Shown one piece after another: positions 41,637 through 50,801 of a stretch of 64,000 bases of DNA. Numbering within the stretch: the stretch's first letter is position 1; each line of letters begins with the position of its first letter. The notes beneath the pieces are model-generated. The model had not been told where the DNA came from. It saw nothing but the letters and a program-made list of their open reading frames with translations, and did no database searches. This stretch comes from CAVTSA01 sp963790575 (GTDB lineage Bacteria > Chloroflexota > Dormibacteria > Dormibacterales > Dormibacteraceae), in the NCBI GenBank assembly GCA_963790575.1, contig CAWBPD010000012.1, positions 682,001 to 746,000 of the forward strand, in the 5' to 3' direction. A program made the translations under genes and the position numbers.

Positions 41637-42110
41637 TCAGCAGGCTCCGCGTGAGCGAGGCAACTTCGGGTGCACCGTGATCTCGCCCGGCGGCTCCATC
41701 AGGTACTGATCCGTCATCTCGCGCAGTCGCTCTTCCGCGCGGCCGAGCCGGAAGCGATGGCCGTCGGGGTCGCGCACGACGAAGTCACGCATTCCGGTGG
41801 GGCGGGAGGCGACCGGCTCCGCAATGTCCGCGCCCGCCTGGGTGTACTCGGCGCACAGCGTGTCCGGGTCGTCGACGTAGACGTACGCGGAAGCCGGGGG
41901 TGGCGGCGAGTCCTCCCTCCACGAGACCAGCAGCAGCGTCTCGATGTCGCCGCTGCTGACTGCGGCGAGGTTTCCCGACGCGTGGCGCCAGGAGAGGCGG
42001 AAGCCCAGAGCCTCCTGGTAGTAGGCGATCGAACGTTCCATGTCCGCGACCGGGAGCTGCGGCATCAGGTGCAGCCACCCCGAGAGTCGGACCTCGCTTG
42101 GGATCGTCAT
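41637..42110 (-). CDS. VOC/glyoxalase-fold domain, downstream half of a split MerR-VOC gene
   Basis: About 157 residues from ATG 42110 (GAGGAGG 8 nt upstream). SGWLHLMPQLPVADMERSIAYYQEALGFRLSW and DFVVRDPDGHRFRLGRAEE are typical VOC (glyoxalase/bleomycin-resistance) motifs. In this frame the upstream sequence continues without a stop into EPQRRQILREHRARLEEVHRLLQAVDAMSEEEST, the MerR dimerisation helix, so the intact ancestral gene was probably one MerR-VOC fusion. A single-base change near 42206-42215 separates the two halves. Confidence 0.75.
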   Translation of the reverse strand: MTIPSEVRLSGWLHLMPQLPVADMERSIAYYQEALGFRLSWRHASGNLAAVSSGDIETLLLVSWREDSPPPPASAYVYVDDPDTLCAEYTQAGADIAEPVASRPTGMRDFVVRDPDGHRFRLGRAEERLREMTDQYLMEPPGEITVHPKLPRSRGAC

Positions 42111-42127
42111 CGTGCTCTCCTCCTCAC

Positions 42128-42448
42128 TCATCGCGTCCACCGCCTGCAGCAGACGGTGGACCTCCTCCAGCCGCGCCCGGTGTTCGCGCAGGATCTGGCG
42201 CCGCTGGGGCTCCCCGCGCCGGAGAGGATCCGGTGGATGTCCGCGATCGGCATGTCCATCGAGCGCAAGAGGGCGATCACGCGGGCGGCGCCGGTCTGGC
42301 CACGGCTATAGAACCGATAGCCGGACCCGGGTGAGCGAGCGGCCGGCTCCAGCAGCCGCAGGCGGTCGTATCGGCGCAGCTGCGGGATGCTGAGCCCCAC
42401 CAGCTCGGCGAACTCGCCGATCTGGAGGCGGTCACGCTCGTCGTTCAC
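42128..42448 (-). CDS. MerR-family DNA-binding half of a split MerR-VOC regulator
   Basis: 106 residues as read. ERDRLQIGEFAELVGLSIPQLRRYDRLRLLEPAARSPGSGYRFYS is the MerR winged helix. After RILSGAG the frame turns to low-quality sequence (SPSGARSCANTGRGWRR...), while the -1 frame continues with a proper dimerisation coiled coil that runs into the VOC domain. So the gene appears frameshifted at the GCGGGGAGCCCC run (42206-42215). Either a sequencing error, a real mutation, or programmed frameshifting. Confidence 0.75.
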   Translation of the reverse strand: MNDERDRLQIGEFAELVGLSIPQLRRYDRLRLLEPAARSPGSGYRFYSRGQTGAARVIALLRSMDMPIADIHRILSGAGSPSGARSCANTGRGWRRSTVCCRRWTR

Positions 42449-42510
42449 AGCCGCGATTCTCCAAGCCTATCGCGGGTGAGAGTCAACCCGTTACGCTGAC
42501 CGGTACCGCG

Positions 42511-42930
42511 ATGGTCGAGGATGAGCCGCGGATCGTCGGGCTGGGAGCGCGGGTGCATCTTTACGTGCATCCCGACGCGCGTGCGCGCTTCCGCGACTTG
42601 TTCGAGGAAGTGCTGGGGTGCTCGGTGGTTGAGCGGGACTTCGGTCTCGAGCACCCGGTTTTGCTGGTGCGTTTCGACGACGGCAGCTCGTTCAGTGTCG
42701 AGTTCACGACACTGGCGGCGGCACAGGACCCCGCGCCGGGGCTCGATGATGAGCACGCGTTCCGGGGCGCCTGGATCGAGTTCCGGACCACCGACCTGGC
42801 CGGGTACCAAGAGCGATTGCGAAACGCGGGCGTCCCGGAGTTCAGACACCCTGGCAGTCCGCACACCTATTTCAGCGCGCCCGGGGGCCAAGTCTTCAGA
42901 CTCCTCGATGTCACCTATCAGGGCCCGTAA
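42511..42930 (+). CDS. VOC-family (glyoxalase/bleomycin resistance-like) protein
   Basis: 139 residues. GLGARVHLYVHPDARARFRDLFEEVLGCSVVERD and YFSAPGGQVFRLLDVTY resemble a single VOC domain, used by glyoxalases, extradiol dioxygenases and drug-binding proteins. FTTLAAAQDPAPGLDDEHAF and AWIEFRTTDLAGYQERLRNAG are the second module half. No clear metal triad can be assigned, so an unknown ligand-binding or lyase role is best. Convergent with the DUF72 gene. Confidence 0.7.
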   Translation: MVEDEPRIVGLGARVHLYVHPDARARFRDLFEEVLGCSVVERDFGLEHPVLLVRFDDGSSFSVEFTTLAAAQDPAPGLDDEHAFRGAWIEFRTTDLAGYQERLRNAGVPEFRHPGSPHTYFSAPGGQVFRLLDVTYQGP

Positions 42931-42939
42931 CGCCCGGTG

Positions 42940-43743
42940 TCAGCGCACTCGCGAGGCGAGACGGAGGGCGTCGAAGGGAGCCTGCCCGTCGACGTCGTTG
43001 TCGAAATACGCGTAGACATCGCGATCTTCGCCGGCCCAGCCCCGCATGAGCGACGCCCACCGATCCAGCGCCGCGTCCGAGTACCCGCCGGCGTAGAGCT
43101 GCTCCTCGCCGTGGAGCCGGACGTAGGCAAGATCGGCCGCGGGGTGGCCGAGCGAGGGGAAACGCCCGGCACTGTCGGCGGCCACCAGCGCCACGCCGTG
43201 CGCGCGGCACAGTTCGACGCAGGCCGGGTCCGCGAAGCTCTGGTGACGCGGCTCAAGCACGTGGCGGAGCGGCCCCGACGGCATCCGGGCCGGGATCATG
43301 GGCTCCTTGAGCCGGTTATCGTGCCGGCGGGCGAGCCGGGCCGCGTCCGCCAGCGACACCGGCAGCAACTCGAGGAAGGCGCCGACCCGCTCGGCGTCGA
43401 ACGCCATCCGGGCCGGCAGCTGCCAGAGCATCGGCCCCAGCTTGGTGCCGAGCGCGAGCACCCCAGAGGCGAGAAAGTTGGCCACCGGCGCCTCCACCCC
43501 GCGAAGCCGCAGCAGATGCGTGACGAACCGCGGCCCCTTGACCGCGAACAGGAAACCGTCCGGGGTCTCCTCGTACCAGCGCGCGAAGGTCGACGGCCGC
43601 AGCGTGCCGTAGAAGGTGCCGTTGACCTCGACCGAGTTCATCCGCTCCGCCACGTAGCGCAGCTCGTCCCGCTGTCGCAGCCCCGGCGGGTAGAAGTTGC
43701 CGCGCCAGCCGGCGTAGGTCCAGCCCGAGATGCCGACGCGAAT
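42940..43743 (-). CDS. DUF72 protein with an ATT start codon
   Basis: About 267 residues. The frame IRVGISGWTYAGWRGNFYPPGLRQRDELRYVAERMNSVEVNGTFYG is the DUF72 N-terminus; LRHVLEPRHQSF and PAADLAYVRLHGEEQLYAGGYSDAALDRWA are further family blocks. The family normally begins MIRVGxSGW, but here the codon at that position is ATT (43743-43741), with TAG ten codons upstream and no ATG/GTG/TTG between. ATT is a rare but known bacterial start. If not used, translation would start at ATG 43653 and lose the first beta strand. The M20 peptidase gene ends 22 nt upstream. Confidence 0.8.
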   Translation of the reverse strand: MRVGISGWTYAGWRGNFYPPGLRQRDELRYVAERMNSVEVNGTFYGTLRPSTFARWYEETPDGFLFAVKGPRFVTHLLRLRGVEAPVANFLASGVLALGTKLGPMLWQLPARMAFDAERVGAFLELLPVSLADAARLARRHDNRLKEPMIPARMPSGPLRHVLEPRHQSFADPACVELCRAHGVALVAADSAGRFPSLGHPAADLAYVRLHGEEQLYAGGYSDAALDRWASLMRGWAGEDRDVYAYFDNDVDGQAPFDALRLASRVR

Positions 43744-43764
43744 CGTGCCCGCCGTGCCGAGCGC

Positions 43765-45183
43765 CTACCTGCTCATGTCGAGCGCCGGTTCCACGCCCGC
43801 CGGGAGCGGTGAGACATACGGCGTCCGTTCCGTCCGCTCGGCCAGGAGGCCGGCTGCGGCTTCGCGGAGCGTCGCGTCGACCAGCGCCGCGAGCGCGGTG
43901 CCTGCCATCGCCTTGGCCGCGTGCACCATCCCTTTGTGGGCGTAGTCGGTCTTCCCCTGGCCGGTCATCTGCCAGGAGTGGAGCGGCGTCCCGATGGCGG
44001 AGGTGGCGCCGCGCATCTGGACCGTGGGGACGACCCAGCTCACATCGCCGACGTCGGTGGAGCCGCTGCCACCTGTCCCCTGCGCGTCCGCGGGCGTGAT
44101 CGAATCGCACAGGACCTTGCCCAGGTCGGGCTGTCTCCCCGCACGGCGGTAGGTGGTCAGGATGTCTTCCTCCTGGAAGGTGGCCTGAAACATGGCTGCG
44201 ATCGCGCGGTCCTCCTCGTCGAATGGCGGCGCGCCCAGACGCTCGAGCGTGTCCTGCATCTCCTCCTCGAGCGGCGTGTTCGCGACCAGGTTGGAGACCG
44301 CGCCCAAGACGCGCTCCTCGACGGTGGTCTCCGTCATCAGGGCGGCGCCCTGGGCGACCTTGCGCACGCGCTCCACCAGCGGGGTCAACTCGGAAAGCGT
44401 GGCGGCCCGGATCAGGTAACGAACGCGCGCGCGGGCCTGCACGACGTTGGGCGCGATGCCACCGGTGTCGAGCACCGCGTAGTGGATGCGGGCCGAGTCG
44501 ACCATGTGCTCGCGGAGGTAGTTGACCCCCACCGACATCAGCTCCACCGCATCCAGGGCCGAGCGTCCGAGGTGGGGCGCGCCGGCGGCGTGCGCGGAGC
44601 GGCCGTGAAAGGTGAAGTCGATGCGGGTGTTGGCCAGCGACTTGGCGTCGTTCACTCCGGCGAAAGAGGAGGGATGCCAGGAAACCGCGACGTCGACATC
44701 GCTGAACGCGCCGGCACGGACCAGGAAGCCCTTGGCGGCGCCTCCTTCCTCCGCCGGGCAGCCGCAGTAGCGGACGCGTCCCGGGATGCCCTTGGCGGCC
44801 AGGTAGTCCTTGACCGCGGTCGCCGCCAGCAGCGAGCCGGCGCCGAGCAGGTTGTGGCCGCAGCCGTGTCCGTTGCCGTTGCCCGGCACCGGCCGCGGCT
44901 CCGCCACCCCTGCCTCCTGGGACAGCCCGGGCAGCGCGTCGTACTCACCCAGGATGCCGACCACCGGGCCGCCTTCGCCGGCCTCGCCGATCACGGCCGT
45001 GGGAATGCCACCCGCGTTGCGCGTGACCCGGAAGCCCTGCTGCTCGAGCGCCTGGGTGTGCTCGGCCACCGACCGCTCCTCGGTGTAGCACAACTCCGGC
45101 GTGCCCCACACCCGGTCGGCGAGCCCGATGAACTCGTCGCTCTTGCGGTCCACGTACTCCCAGATCTCATCGTCTCGCGGCAT
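43765..45183 (-). CDS. M20-family amidohydrolase (AbgB/IAA-amino acid hydrolase type)
   Basis: 472 residues. Metal motifs NGHGCGHN and PAEEGGAAKGF match M20D amidohydrolases; the dimerisation domain includes GRSAHAAGAPHLGRSALDAVELM. AbgB-like members cleave p-aminobenzoyl-glutamate or N-acyl amino acids. ATG 45183 is chosen since it starts the conserved MPRDDEIWEYVDRKSDEFIGLADRVW helix; upstream residues overlap repeat module I. Confidence 0.9.
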   Translation of the reverse strand: MPRDDEIWEYVDRKSDEFIGLADRVWGTPELCYTEERSVAEHTQALEQQGFRVTRNAGGIPTAVIGEAGEGGPVVGILGEYDALPGLSQEAGVAEPRPVPGNGNGHGCGHNLLGAGSLLAATAVKDYLAAKGIPGRVRYCGCPAEEGGAAKGFLVRAGAFSDVDVAVSWHPSSFAGVNDAKSLANTRIDFTFHGRSAHAAGAPHLGRSALDAVELMSVGVNYLREHMVDSARIHYAVLDTGGIAPNVVQARARVRYLIRAATLSELTPLVERVRKVAQGAALMTETTVEERVLGAVSNLVANTPLEEEMQDTLERLGAPPFDEEDRAIAAMFQATFQEEDILTTYRRAGRQPDLGKVLCDSITPADAQGTGGSGSTDVGDVSWVVPTVQMRGATSAIGTPLHSWQMTGQGKTDYAHKGMVHAAKAMAGTALAALVDATLREAAAGLLAERTERTPYVSPLPAGVEPALDMSR

Positions 45184-45261
45184 GCGCAGGTACTCCCTCC
45201 AAGCTGCCCTCTCGGTGGCCGGTGTCGGAGAACAGGGTAGACGGACCAGTGACCACCCGGC

Positions 45262-45334
45262 CGTTGGTGCACAGTGCACCAATCGACCTCTTGGCGGACC
45301 TGGAAAGGGGCGGTTCGTGCACTGTGCACCAACG
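45262..45334. repeat. Paired-palindrome module I between divergent genes
   Basis: The palindrome TTGGTGCACaGTGCACCAA (45264-45282) and a near copy TTCGTGCACtGTGCACCAA (45314-45332) together form arms (45262-45282, 45314-45334) that match at 20 of 21 positions. Lies between the M20 gene and the MFS gene, so each promoter could be controlled by one palindrome. Confidence 0.85.
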
Positions 45335-45392
45335 CCTGCTTAAGGCGTGCGGCCGGCCCCGGTTGTTACACTACAAATGTGCAGGAGGGGGC

Positions 45393-46641
45393 GTGAGCTC
45401 GCTGAGAAATCTCATCGACGCCATGCGCAACGGCCGCCTCCTCGCCGTGCTGTTCGGGCACATGACGGTCGACAGTTACGTCGGCGTGCTGCCCATTCTG
45501 TATCCGGTTCTCATCGGCCGCTTCCACGTCAATCTCGCCACTGTGGGGCTGGTGTCCCTGTTCTACACCGGGGTGGCGTCGCTCTCGCAGCCACTCTTCG
45601 GCTATGTCGCCGACCGCATCGGGACGCGACTGATCGGCGGCGCGATGCTGTGGAGCGCGGCCTGGTTCGCGGTGCTCGGCTTCACGCCCACCTTCGCCAC
45701 CTTCGCGGTGGCCGCCGGCATCGCCGGCCTCGGCTCAGGCTTTTTTCACCCGCTCGGCGCGGTCACGGTCCGGCACGCGCTGCCCGCACGTGGCCGCAAT
45801 GTGGCGATGGCGCTGTACACGTCGGGCGGGACGGTGGGCGTCGCCCTCGGCCCCCTGATCGGTGCCACCATCCTCATGCTGCTGGGTCTGCACGGCACGA
45901 TCCTGCTGCTGCTGCCGGGCGTTGCCTGCTCGATCTTTCTCTTCCTCTGGATGCGCGGTGCGGGCCACTCGGCGCCCAGCCGGATACAGCCTGCCGCGTC
46001 AGTGACCGCCGAGGTGCGTCGCGCGCTGCCCTTGATACCCATCCTGGCCACCGTCGTGATGATGATGTCGCGGAGCTGGACCACCATCACGCTCGAGGCC
46101 TTCATCCCCACCTGGTACCACTCGCTCGGCTACCAGTCCTGGTTCTACGCGCCCCTCGCGACCACGGTGATCCTGGCCTCCGCACTGGGCACGGTGGGAT
46201 GCGGCTCGCTGGCGGACCGGTTCGGCCGCCGGGCCGTCGTGATCGGGTGCCTGATCCTGAGCATTCCGGCGATCCTGCTCTTCGCGCTCTTCCCCGGACC
46301 GGCAGGGATTCGTGACCGGTGCGCTGGTCGGCCTCTTTGCCGCCTCCACCGCACCGCTGATGCTGTTGATGGCACAGGAGCTGCTCCTGCACCGCGCCGG
46401 CCTCGCATCGGGGCTCGTCCTCGGCGTCGGCTTCTTCGGTGGCGCGCTCGGAGTGCCGATCATGGGCGCGGTGGCGGATGCGATCGGGCTGCGCGACGCC
46501 ATGCTGCTGCAGGTTTTGATCGTGATCGCGAGCCTGCCTCTGGCGCTCCTTCTGCCCAAGGAGAGCTACCTGCGGCGCTGGCGGGAGGCGGGGGCCAAGG
46601 CGACGTCCTCCAGCGAGCCGGCCATGCGGCGCCCCGCCTGA
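45393..46641 (+). CDS. MFS transporter, FSMR type, single-base frameshift
   Basis: From GTG 45393 (AGGAGGGGG 5 nt before). LAVLFGHMTVDSYVGVLPILYPVLIGRF and SLSQPLFGYVADR match the fosmidomycin-resistance-like MFS family; LADRFGRRAVVIG follows. At 46305-46307 (GCAGGGATT) the frame breaks: removing one G restores PGPAGFVTGALVGLFAASTAPLMLLMAQ and the remaining helices to 46641. So the whole protein is about 415 residues if the indel is an error, else truncated near residue 305. A TACACT -10 candidate lies at 45367. Confidence 0.8.
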
Positions 46642-46717
46642 CCTCACCGGCCCGGTGCCGCAGACTGAGATTGCGCACGCGGCGTGACCCATCCGGCGTG
46701 ATCACAGGGGTTGAGTG

Positions 46718-47752
46718 ATGAGAGCGGTGATCTATTCGGAGCACGGAGACCCCTCGGTACTCCGACTCGTCGACCGGCCGGAGCGGGAGCCGGGGCCGGG
46801 AGAGGTTCGGGTCGCGGTAGGCATCTCGGGTGTCAACCCGACCGACTGGAAGTCGCGCAGCGGGCTCACCGTGCGGGACTCGTTCTCCGAGGTGGTGCCC
46901 AACCAGGACGGCGCGGGTGTGGTCGACGCCATCGGGGAAGGGGTGAGCGGCCTTCGCGTCGGCCAGCGGGTCTGGATCTGGGAGGCGCAGCACGGGCGGC
47001 CGGACGGAACCGCGCAGGAGTCGGTGGTGGTGCCCGCGGACAACGCCGTCCCGCTGCCGCCAGTGGCCTCATTCGAGCTCGGCGCGTCGCTCGGTGTGCC
47101 GGCGCTGACCGCGCATCGCTGCCTGACTGTCGCCGAGGGTGGTCCGGGGGTGCTGGTGCCTGGAGCGCTGGCCGGGCGCACGGTCCTGGTCGCGGGCGGG
47201 GCGGGCGCGGTCGGAAACGCGGCGATCCAGCTCGCCAGGTGGGCCGGCGCGCGCGTGGTGACGACCGTCAGCAACACCGAGAAGGCGGCCCTGGCGAAGG
47301 CGGCGGGAGCCGGCCACGTGGTCAACTACCGCAGCGAGGACGCCGCCGCTGCGATCCGGGCCTGGGCGCCCTCCGGGGTGGACGTGATCGTCGAGGTCGC
47401 GCCCGCCGTCAACGCGGAGCTGGATGCGGCGGTGCTGGCGCAGGGTGGAACCGTCGCCGTCTACGCCAACAACGGCGGCGCCTCGATGACGCTCGAGGTC
47501 CGGCCCCACATGGCGATCAACGCTCGCTATCAGTTCGTGCTTCTCTACACGGTGGCGCGGGCGGCGAAGCGCCAGGCGCTGCTCGACGTCTCCGCCGCGG
47601 TGGCGGCGCAGGCGTTCCGCGTCGGCGGGGAGGCGGGGCTGCCGCTGCACCATTACCCGCTCGAGCGAACGGCCGATGCGCACGCCGCGGTCGAGCGGGG
47701 GGTGGTGGGCAAGGTCCTGATCGATGTGGCGCCGGAGGGAGGCGACGCGTAG
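46718..47752 (+). CDS. NADPH:quinone oxidoreductase-like (zeta-crystallin/MDR family)
   Basis: 344 residues. RAVIYSEHGDPSVLRLVDRPERE, VGISGVNPTDWKSRSG and NQDGAGVVDAIGEGVSGLRVGQRVW form the GroES-like domain; the Rossmann motif is VLVAGGAGAVGNAAIQLARWAGARVV. No zinc ligands, so it is the quinone reductase rather than alcohol dehydrogenase branch. ATG 46718 follows an overlapping GTG at 46715; either is possible. Confidence 0.9.
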   Translation: MRAVIYSEHGDPSVLRLVDRPEREPGPGEVRVAVGISGVNPTDWKSRSGLTVRDSFSEVVPNQDGAGVVDAIGEGVSGLRVGQRVWIWEAQHGRPDGTAQESVVVPADNAVPLPPVASFELGASLGVPALTAHRCLTVAEGGPGVLVPGALAGRTVLVAGGAGAVGNAAIQLARWAGARVVTTVSNTEKAALAKAAGAGHVVNYRSEDAAAAIRAWAPSGVDVIVEVAPAVNAELDAAVLAQGGTVAVYANNGGASMTLEVRPHMAINARYQFVLLYTVARAAKRQALLDVSAAVAAQAFRVGGEAGLPLHHYPLERTADAHAAVERGVVGKVLIDVAPEGGDA

Positions 47753-47818
47753 ACGCAGCGTGTCCACCGCCTGGGGCCACAGCGCCGCGCGGAAGGCCAG
47801 ACTGTGGACGCGGTGGCT

Positions 47819-49282
47819 TTACTGCTGCTGGGAGTAGATGTCCCCCAGCGTCGCGAGGTGGAGAGCCGGCGTGGTCTCGGCCCGGGCCACGAGCTCGGGA
47901 GTGAAACCGGATGCGGACGCGAGCACGAGTCGAGCATCCGCGGCGTTCGGAAGCCCCCCGCGGAGACGTTCCAGTCCCTCCAGGTCATCGGTCCCCAGCC
48001 GACGCAGCCGAGCCTGTCCGAGCACCTCCACCACCCGGTCCGGGTCGTCGCCGCCGGACCCGAGCGCCACGATGTCGACCTGGTGTCCGGCACCGTCGTC
48101 GCGGTCGCTGACGACGGTCGCCCCGACCGACCGAAGCGGGACGCCGAAGATCCGCTCGCCGGTCCCCCGGACGTGGTCGCGGGCCAGCTGCTCGAAGTGC
48201 GGCGCCAGCACCAGGTAGTCGAAGCTCTGTCGGGCGTCCGCCCACGCCTCGGCCCCCCGCCCGTCCTCGAACAGCGCGGTCCGCGGCCGCCGCACCACCT
48301 GGTGGAAGCGGATGATCGGTTCCGCGATGCGGTAGAACGGGCGCCGCTGGCGCAGCACGTCCTCGTCCTTTCGCAGCAAGCCCGACTCGAGGAGCGCCCG
48401 GAGTGGGTGCTGCACCCCTTGCTGCGACCGCCGAAGCTGCCTGGCGATGGCTGCCTCCGTGCTCCTACCGCCGGCGATCGCGGTCAGCACCGACTGGTAG
48501 ATCGCCCGGTTTTCGATGCCACGCTGCTCTCCGAGGAGCCACTCGTCCTCATGGAAGAGAGCGGACGCCGGCGAGAGCACCTCGTTCACGACCCAGGAGT
48601 CGAAGTCATCCAACGATGTGGGCACCGAACGGACCAGGTCGCGGTACCCGGGCGTGCCACCCAGGATGGCGTGGATCCGCAGCGCCAGACGTGAGTCGTC
48701 GAGGTTCCAGAAGCGTCTCGAATCCAGGTGGTCGAACGGTCGCATCAGCACGTTGATGAAGACGCGTCCGCGCAGAGGACTCTGACCGTGAAGGAGACCC
48801 GCCATGGTCGAGATCGCCGAGCCACAGAGAATGAGGCGGACGGCGGGACCACCCTCTTCGGCCGAGCGGTCGACGGCGCGCTGGAGAAGGGAGAGCAATT
48901 CCGGCGACCGCTCGAGGAGATAGGGGAACTCATCCAGGATCGCCACCGCCGGTCCATTGCCGCCGCCGAGAGAGGCTCCAAGGCGGCGGATGCTCGAGAG
49001 CGCCTCCTCCCAGGTGACGAAGGCCAGCCGGCCGACGTCGAGGTGCGCCCCGACCCGCTCCCCGAGGTCCACCAGCGCCTGCGCTGGCTCGTGCTCGAGC
49101 GCCTGGTAATAGAAGCCACCGGTCGCGGCCGCCAACCGCCGGAGCAGAAAGGACTTGCCCTGCCGTCGCCGCCCGTACACCACCCCCAGGCGAAGCCCGG
49201 GGGCGGGGTCGGACACAAAGGTGGATAGATCAGCCCAGGCCTGTTCACGGTCGAAGAGGTCGGACGGCCGGGGCGGCGGCAT
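47819..49282 (-). CDS. Archaeal-type AAA ATPase with winged helix and DUF234 nuclease-like domain
   Basis: 487 residues from ATG 49282. Walker A VVYGRRRQGKSFLLRRLA and Walker B VAILDEFPYLLE, then a winged-helix segment (STEAAIARQLRRSQQGVQHPLRALLESGLLRKDE) and DUF234 (SFDYLVLAPHFEQLARDH...DIVALGSGGDDPDRVVEVLG), which resembles a decayed restriction-nuclease fold. Such proteins are scattered in archaea and bacteria with unknown function, often in mobile DNA. The start is followed upstream by AT-rich ACAAACTTTGTAAAGTTGTG, possibly an operator. Confidence 0.78.
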   Translation of the reverse strand: MPPPRPSDLFDREQAWADLSTFVSDPAPGLRLGVVYGRRRQGKSFLLRRLAAATGGFYYQALEHEPAQALVDLGERVGAHLDVGRLAFVTWEEALSSIRRLGASLGGGNGPAVAILDEFPYLLERSPELLSLLQRAVDRSAEEGGPAVRLILCGSAISTMAGLLHGQSPLRGRVFINVLMRPFDHLDSRRFWNLDDSRLALRIHAILGGTPGYRDLVRSVPTSLDDFDSWVVNEVLSPASALFHEDEWLLGEQRGIENRAIYQSVLTAIAGGRSTEAAIARQLRRSQQGVQHPLRALLESGLLRKDEDVLRQRRPFYRIAEPIIRFHQVVRRPRTALFEDGRGAEAWADARQSFDYLVLAPHFEQLARDHVRGTGERIFGVPLRSVGATVVSDRDDGAGHQVDIVALGSGGDDPDRVVEVLGQARLRRLGTDDLEGLERLRGGLPNAADARLVLASASGFTPELVARAETTPALHLATLGDIYSQQQ

Positions 49283-49375
49283 GAGGCAACAATACAAGAC
49301 AAACTTTGTAAAGTTGTGCTTTGTGAAGCGTCAGATGGATTGACGAAGCGGTCCCGCGGGTACCCATAAAGTGAG

Positions 49376-49558
49376 ATGAAGCTGAAAGCAGCGTGGGAGA
49401 TCGCGCTGGAGAAGCACGAGGAGTACCAGCGGCTGACGCGGATCACCGACCAGCTCTTCGATCACGTGGCGATGCTCGAGGAGAGCTGGGACAAGATCAC
49501 GCCGCGCGTCCTGCGCGACGATCGCGACCGCGACGACGAGTGCCCGCTGGCCGCCTGA
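49376..49558 (+). CDS. Small hypothetical helical protein
   Basis: 60 residues, fully helical by look (KLKAAWEIALEKHEEYQRLTRITDQLFDHVAMLEESWDKIT) with an acidic tail (DDRDRDDECPLAA). No family recognised; it could be a small regulator. GTGAG precedes the ATG. Divergent from the ATPase gene and 42 nt upstream of the CoA-transferase gene. Confidence 0.5.
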   Translation: MKLKAAWEIALEKHEEYQRLTRITDQLFDHVAMLEESWDKITPRVLRDDRDRDDECPLAA

Positions 49559-49600
49559 GCGACCGGCCGGCGCGCTCGCCCGCCTGGCACACTGAGCTTG

Positions 49601-50801
49601 ATGTCCGGGCCGCTGGAGGGAGTGCGGGTTCTCGAGCTGGGACAGCTGATCGCCGGTCCCTTCGTGGGGCGCCTACTGGCCGACTTCGGAGCGGAGGTGA
49701 TCAAGGTCGAGCCCCCTGGCACCGGGGATGCGATGCGGCTCTGGGGAGTGCACCGCCACCTCGATCGTGGGCTGTGGTGGCCGCTGATGAGCCGCAACAA
49801 GAAGCTGGTCTCGCTGGACCTGCGGCATCCCGAGGGCCAGGAGCTGTGCCGCCGGCTGGCGGAGCAGTCGGACGTGCTGCTGGAGAACTTCCGGCCCGGC
49901 ACGCTGGAGCGCTGGGGACTGGGCCCCGACTGCCTGCAGGAGCGCAACCCGGGGCTGATCGTGGCCCGTGTCTCCGGCTACGGTCAGACCGGTCCCTACG
50001 CGAAGCGGGCGGGGTTCGCCTCGGCGTCAGAGGCGATCGGAGGCCTGCGCTACGTCAACGGGTATCCCGGCCAGGTGCCGCCTCGACCTGGCGTCTCGCT
50101 GGGCGACTCCCTGGCCGGGCTGTTCGCGGTGCAGGGCATCCTGCTCGCGCTCTACGACCGCGACGTGCACGGTGGGCGCGGGCAGGTGGTGGACGTCTCC
50201 ATCACCGAGGCCTGCTACGCGATGCTGGACTCGATCGTCCCCGAGTACGGGAAGCTGGGCGTGGTCCGCGAGCCAGGTGGGAGCCGGATCGGAAGCGCGG
50301 TCCCTTCCAACGTCTACCGCTCGCGCGACGGCAAGCACTTGGTGATCGCTGCCAACGCCGACACCCTCTTCGTGCGGCTCTGTGAGGCGATGGGGCAGCC
50401 CGAGTTGAGCCGGGATCCGCGCTTCTCCACCTTCTGGGCGCGCTTCGAGTACGTCGACGACCTGGACCGCATCATCGGCGAGTGGGCCGCGGAGCACGAC
50501 GCGAGCGAGATCGACCGCGTGCTCAACCAGGCCGGCGTGGTCTGCGGCCCCATCAACTCGGTGGCCGATCTCTTCCGAGGATCCCCAGATGCAGGCGCGC
50601 GACATGCTGTTGCCGGTGCGGGACGAGGAGTTGGGCGAGCTGATCCTGCCCGGCATCGTCCCCAAGCTGACGCGCACACCGGGCGGGGTGCGCTGGCCGG
50701 GCCGGTGGCAGCTCGGGCACGACAACCAGGCTGTGTTTGGCTCCCTCCTGGGCATGGACGAGGACGAAGTACGCCGCCTGGAGCGGAAGGGCGTCGCATG
50801 A
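49601..50801 (+). CDS. CaiB/BaiF family CoA-transferase, single-base frameshift
   Basis: LEGVRVLELGQLIAGPFVGRLLADFGAEVIKVEPPGTGD at the N-terminus, RNKKLVSLDLRHPEG, and the active-site region VSLGDSLAGLFAVQGI place it in the class III CoA-transferases, which swap CoA between carboxylates. The frame breaks at 50575-50576 (TTCCGAGG): dropping one C restores EDPQMQARDMLLPVRDEELGELILPGIVPKLTRTPGGVRWPG to 50801. The intact product is about 400 residues. It ends overlapping the lyase start (ATGA), so the two enzymes are a unit. Confidence 0.8.

Noticed and set aside
43921..45240. A 439-residue plus-strand open frame opposite the M20 peptidase
   Set aside because: High-GC shadow; the minus strand has the clear M20 metal motifs and family length.
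46711..47904. A long plus-strand open frame rich in Gly, Arg and Ala
   Set aside because: Shifted shadow of the quinone oxidoreductase; no domain and highly biased composition.
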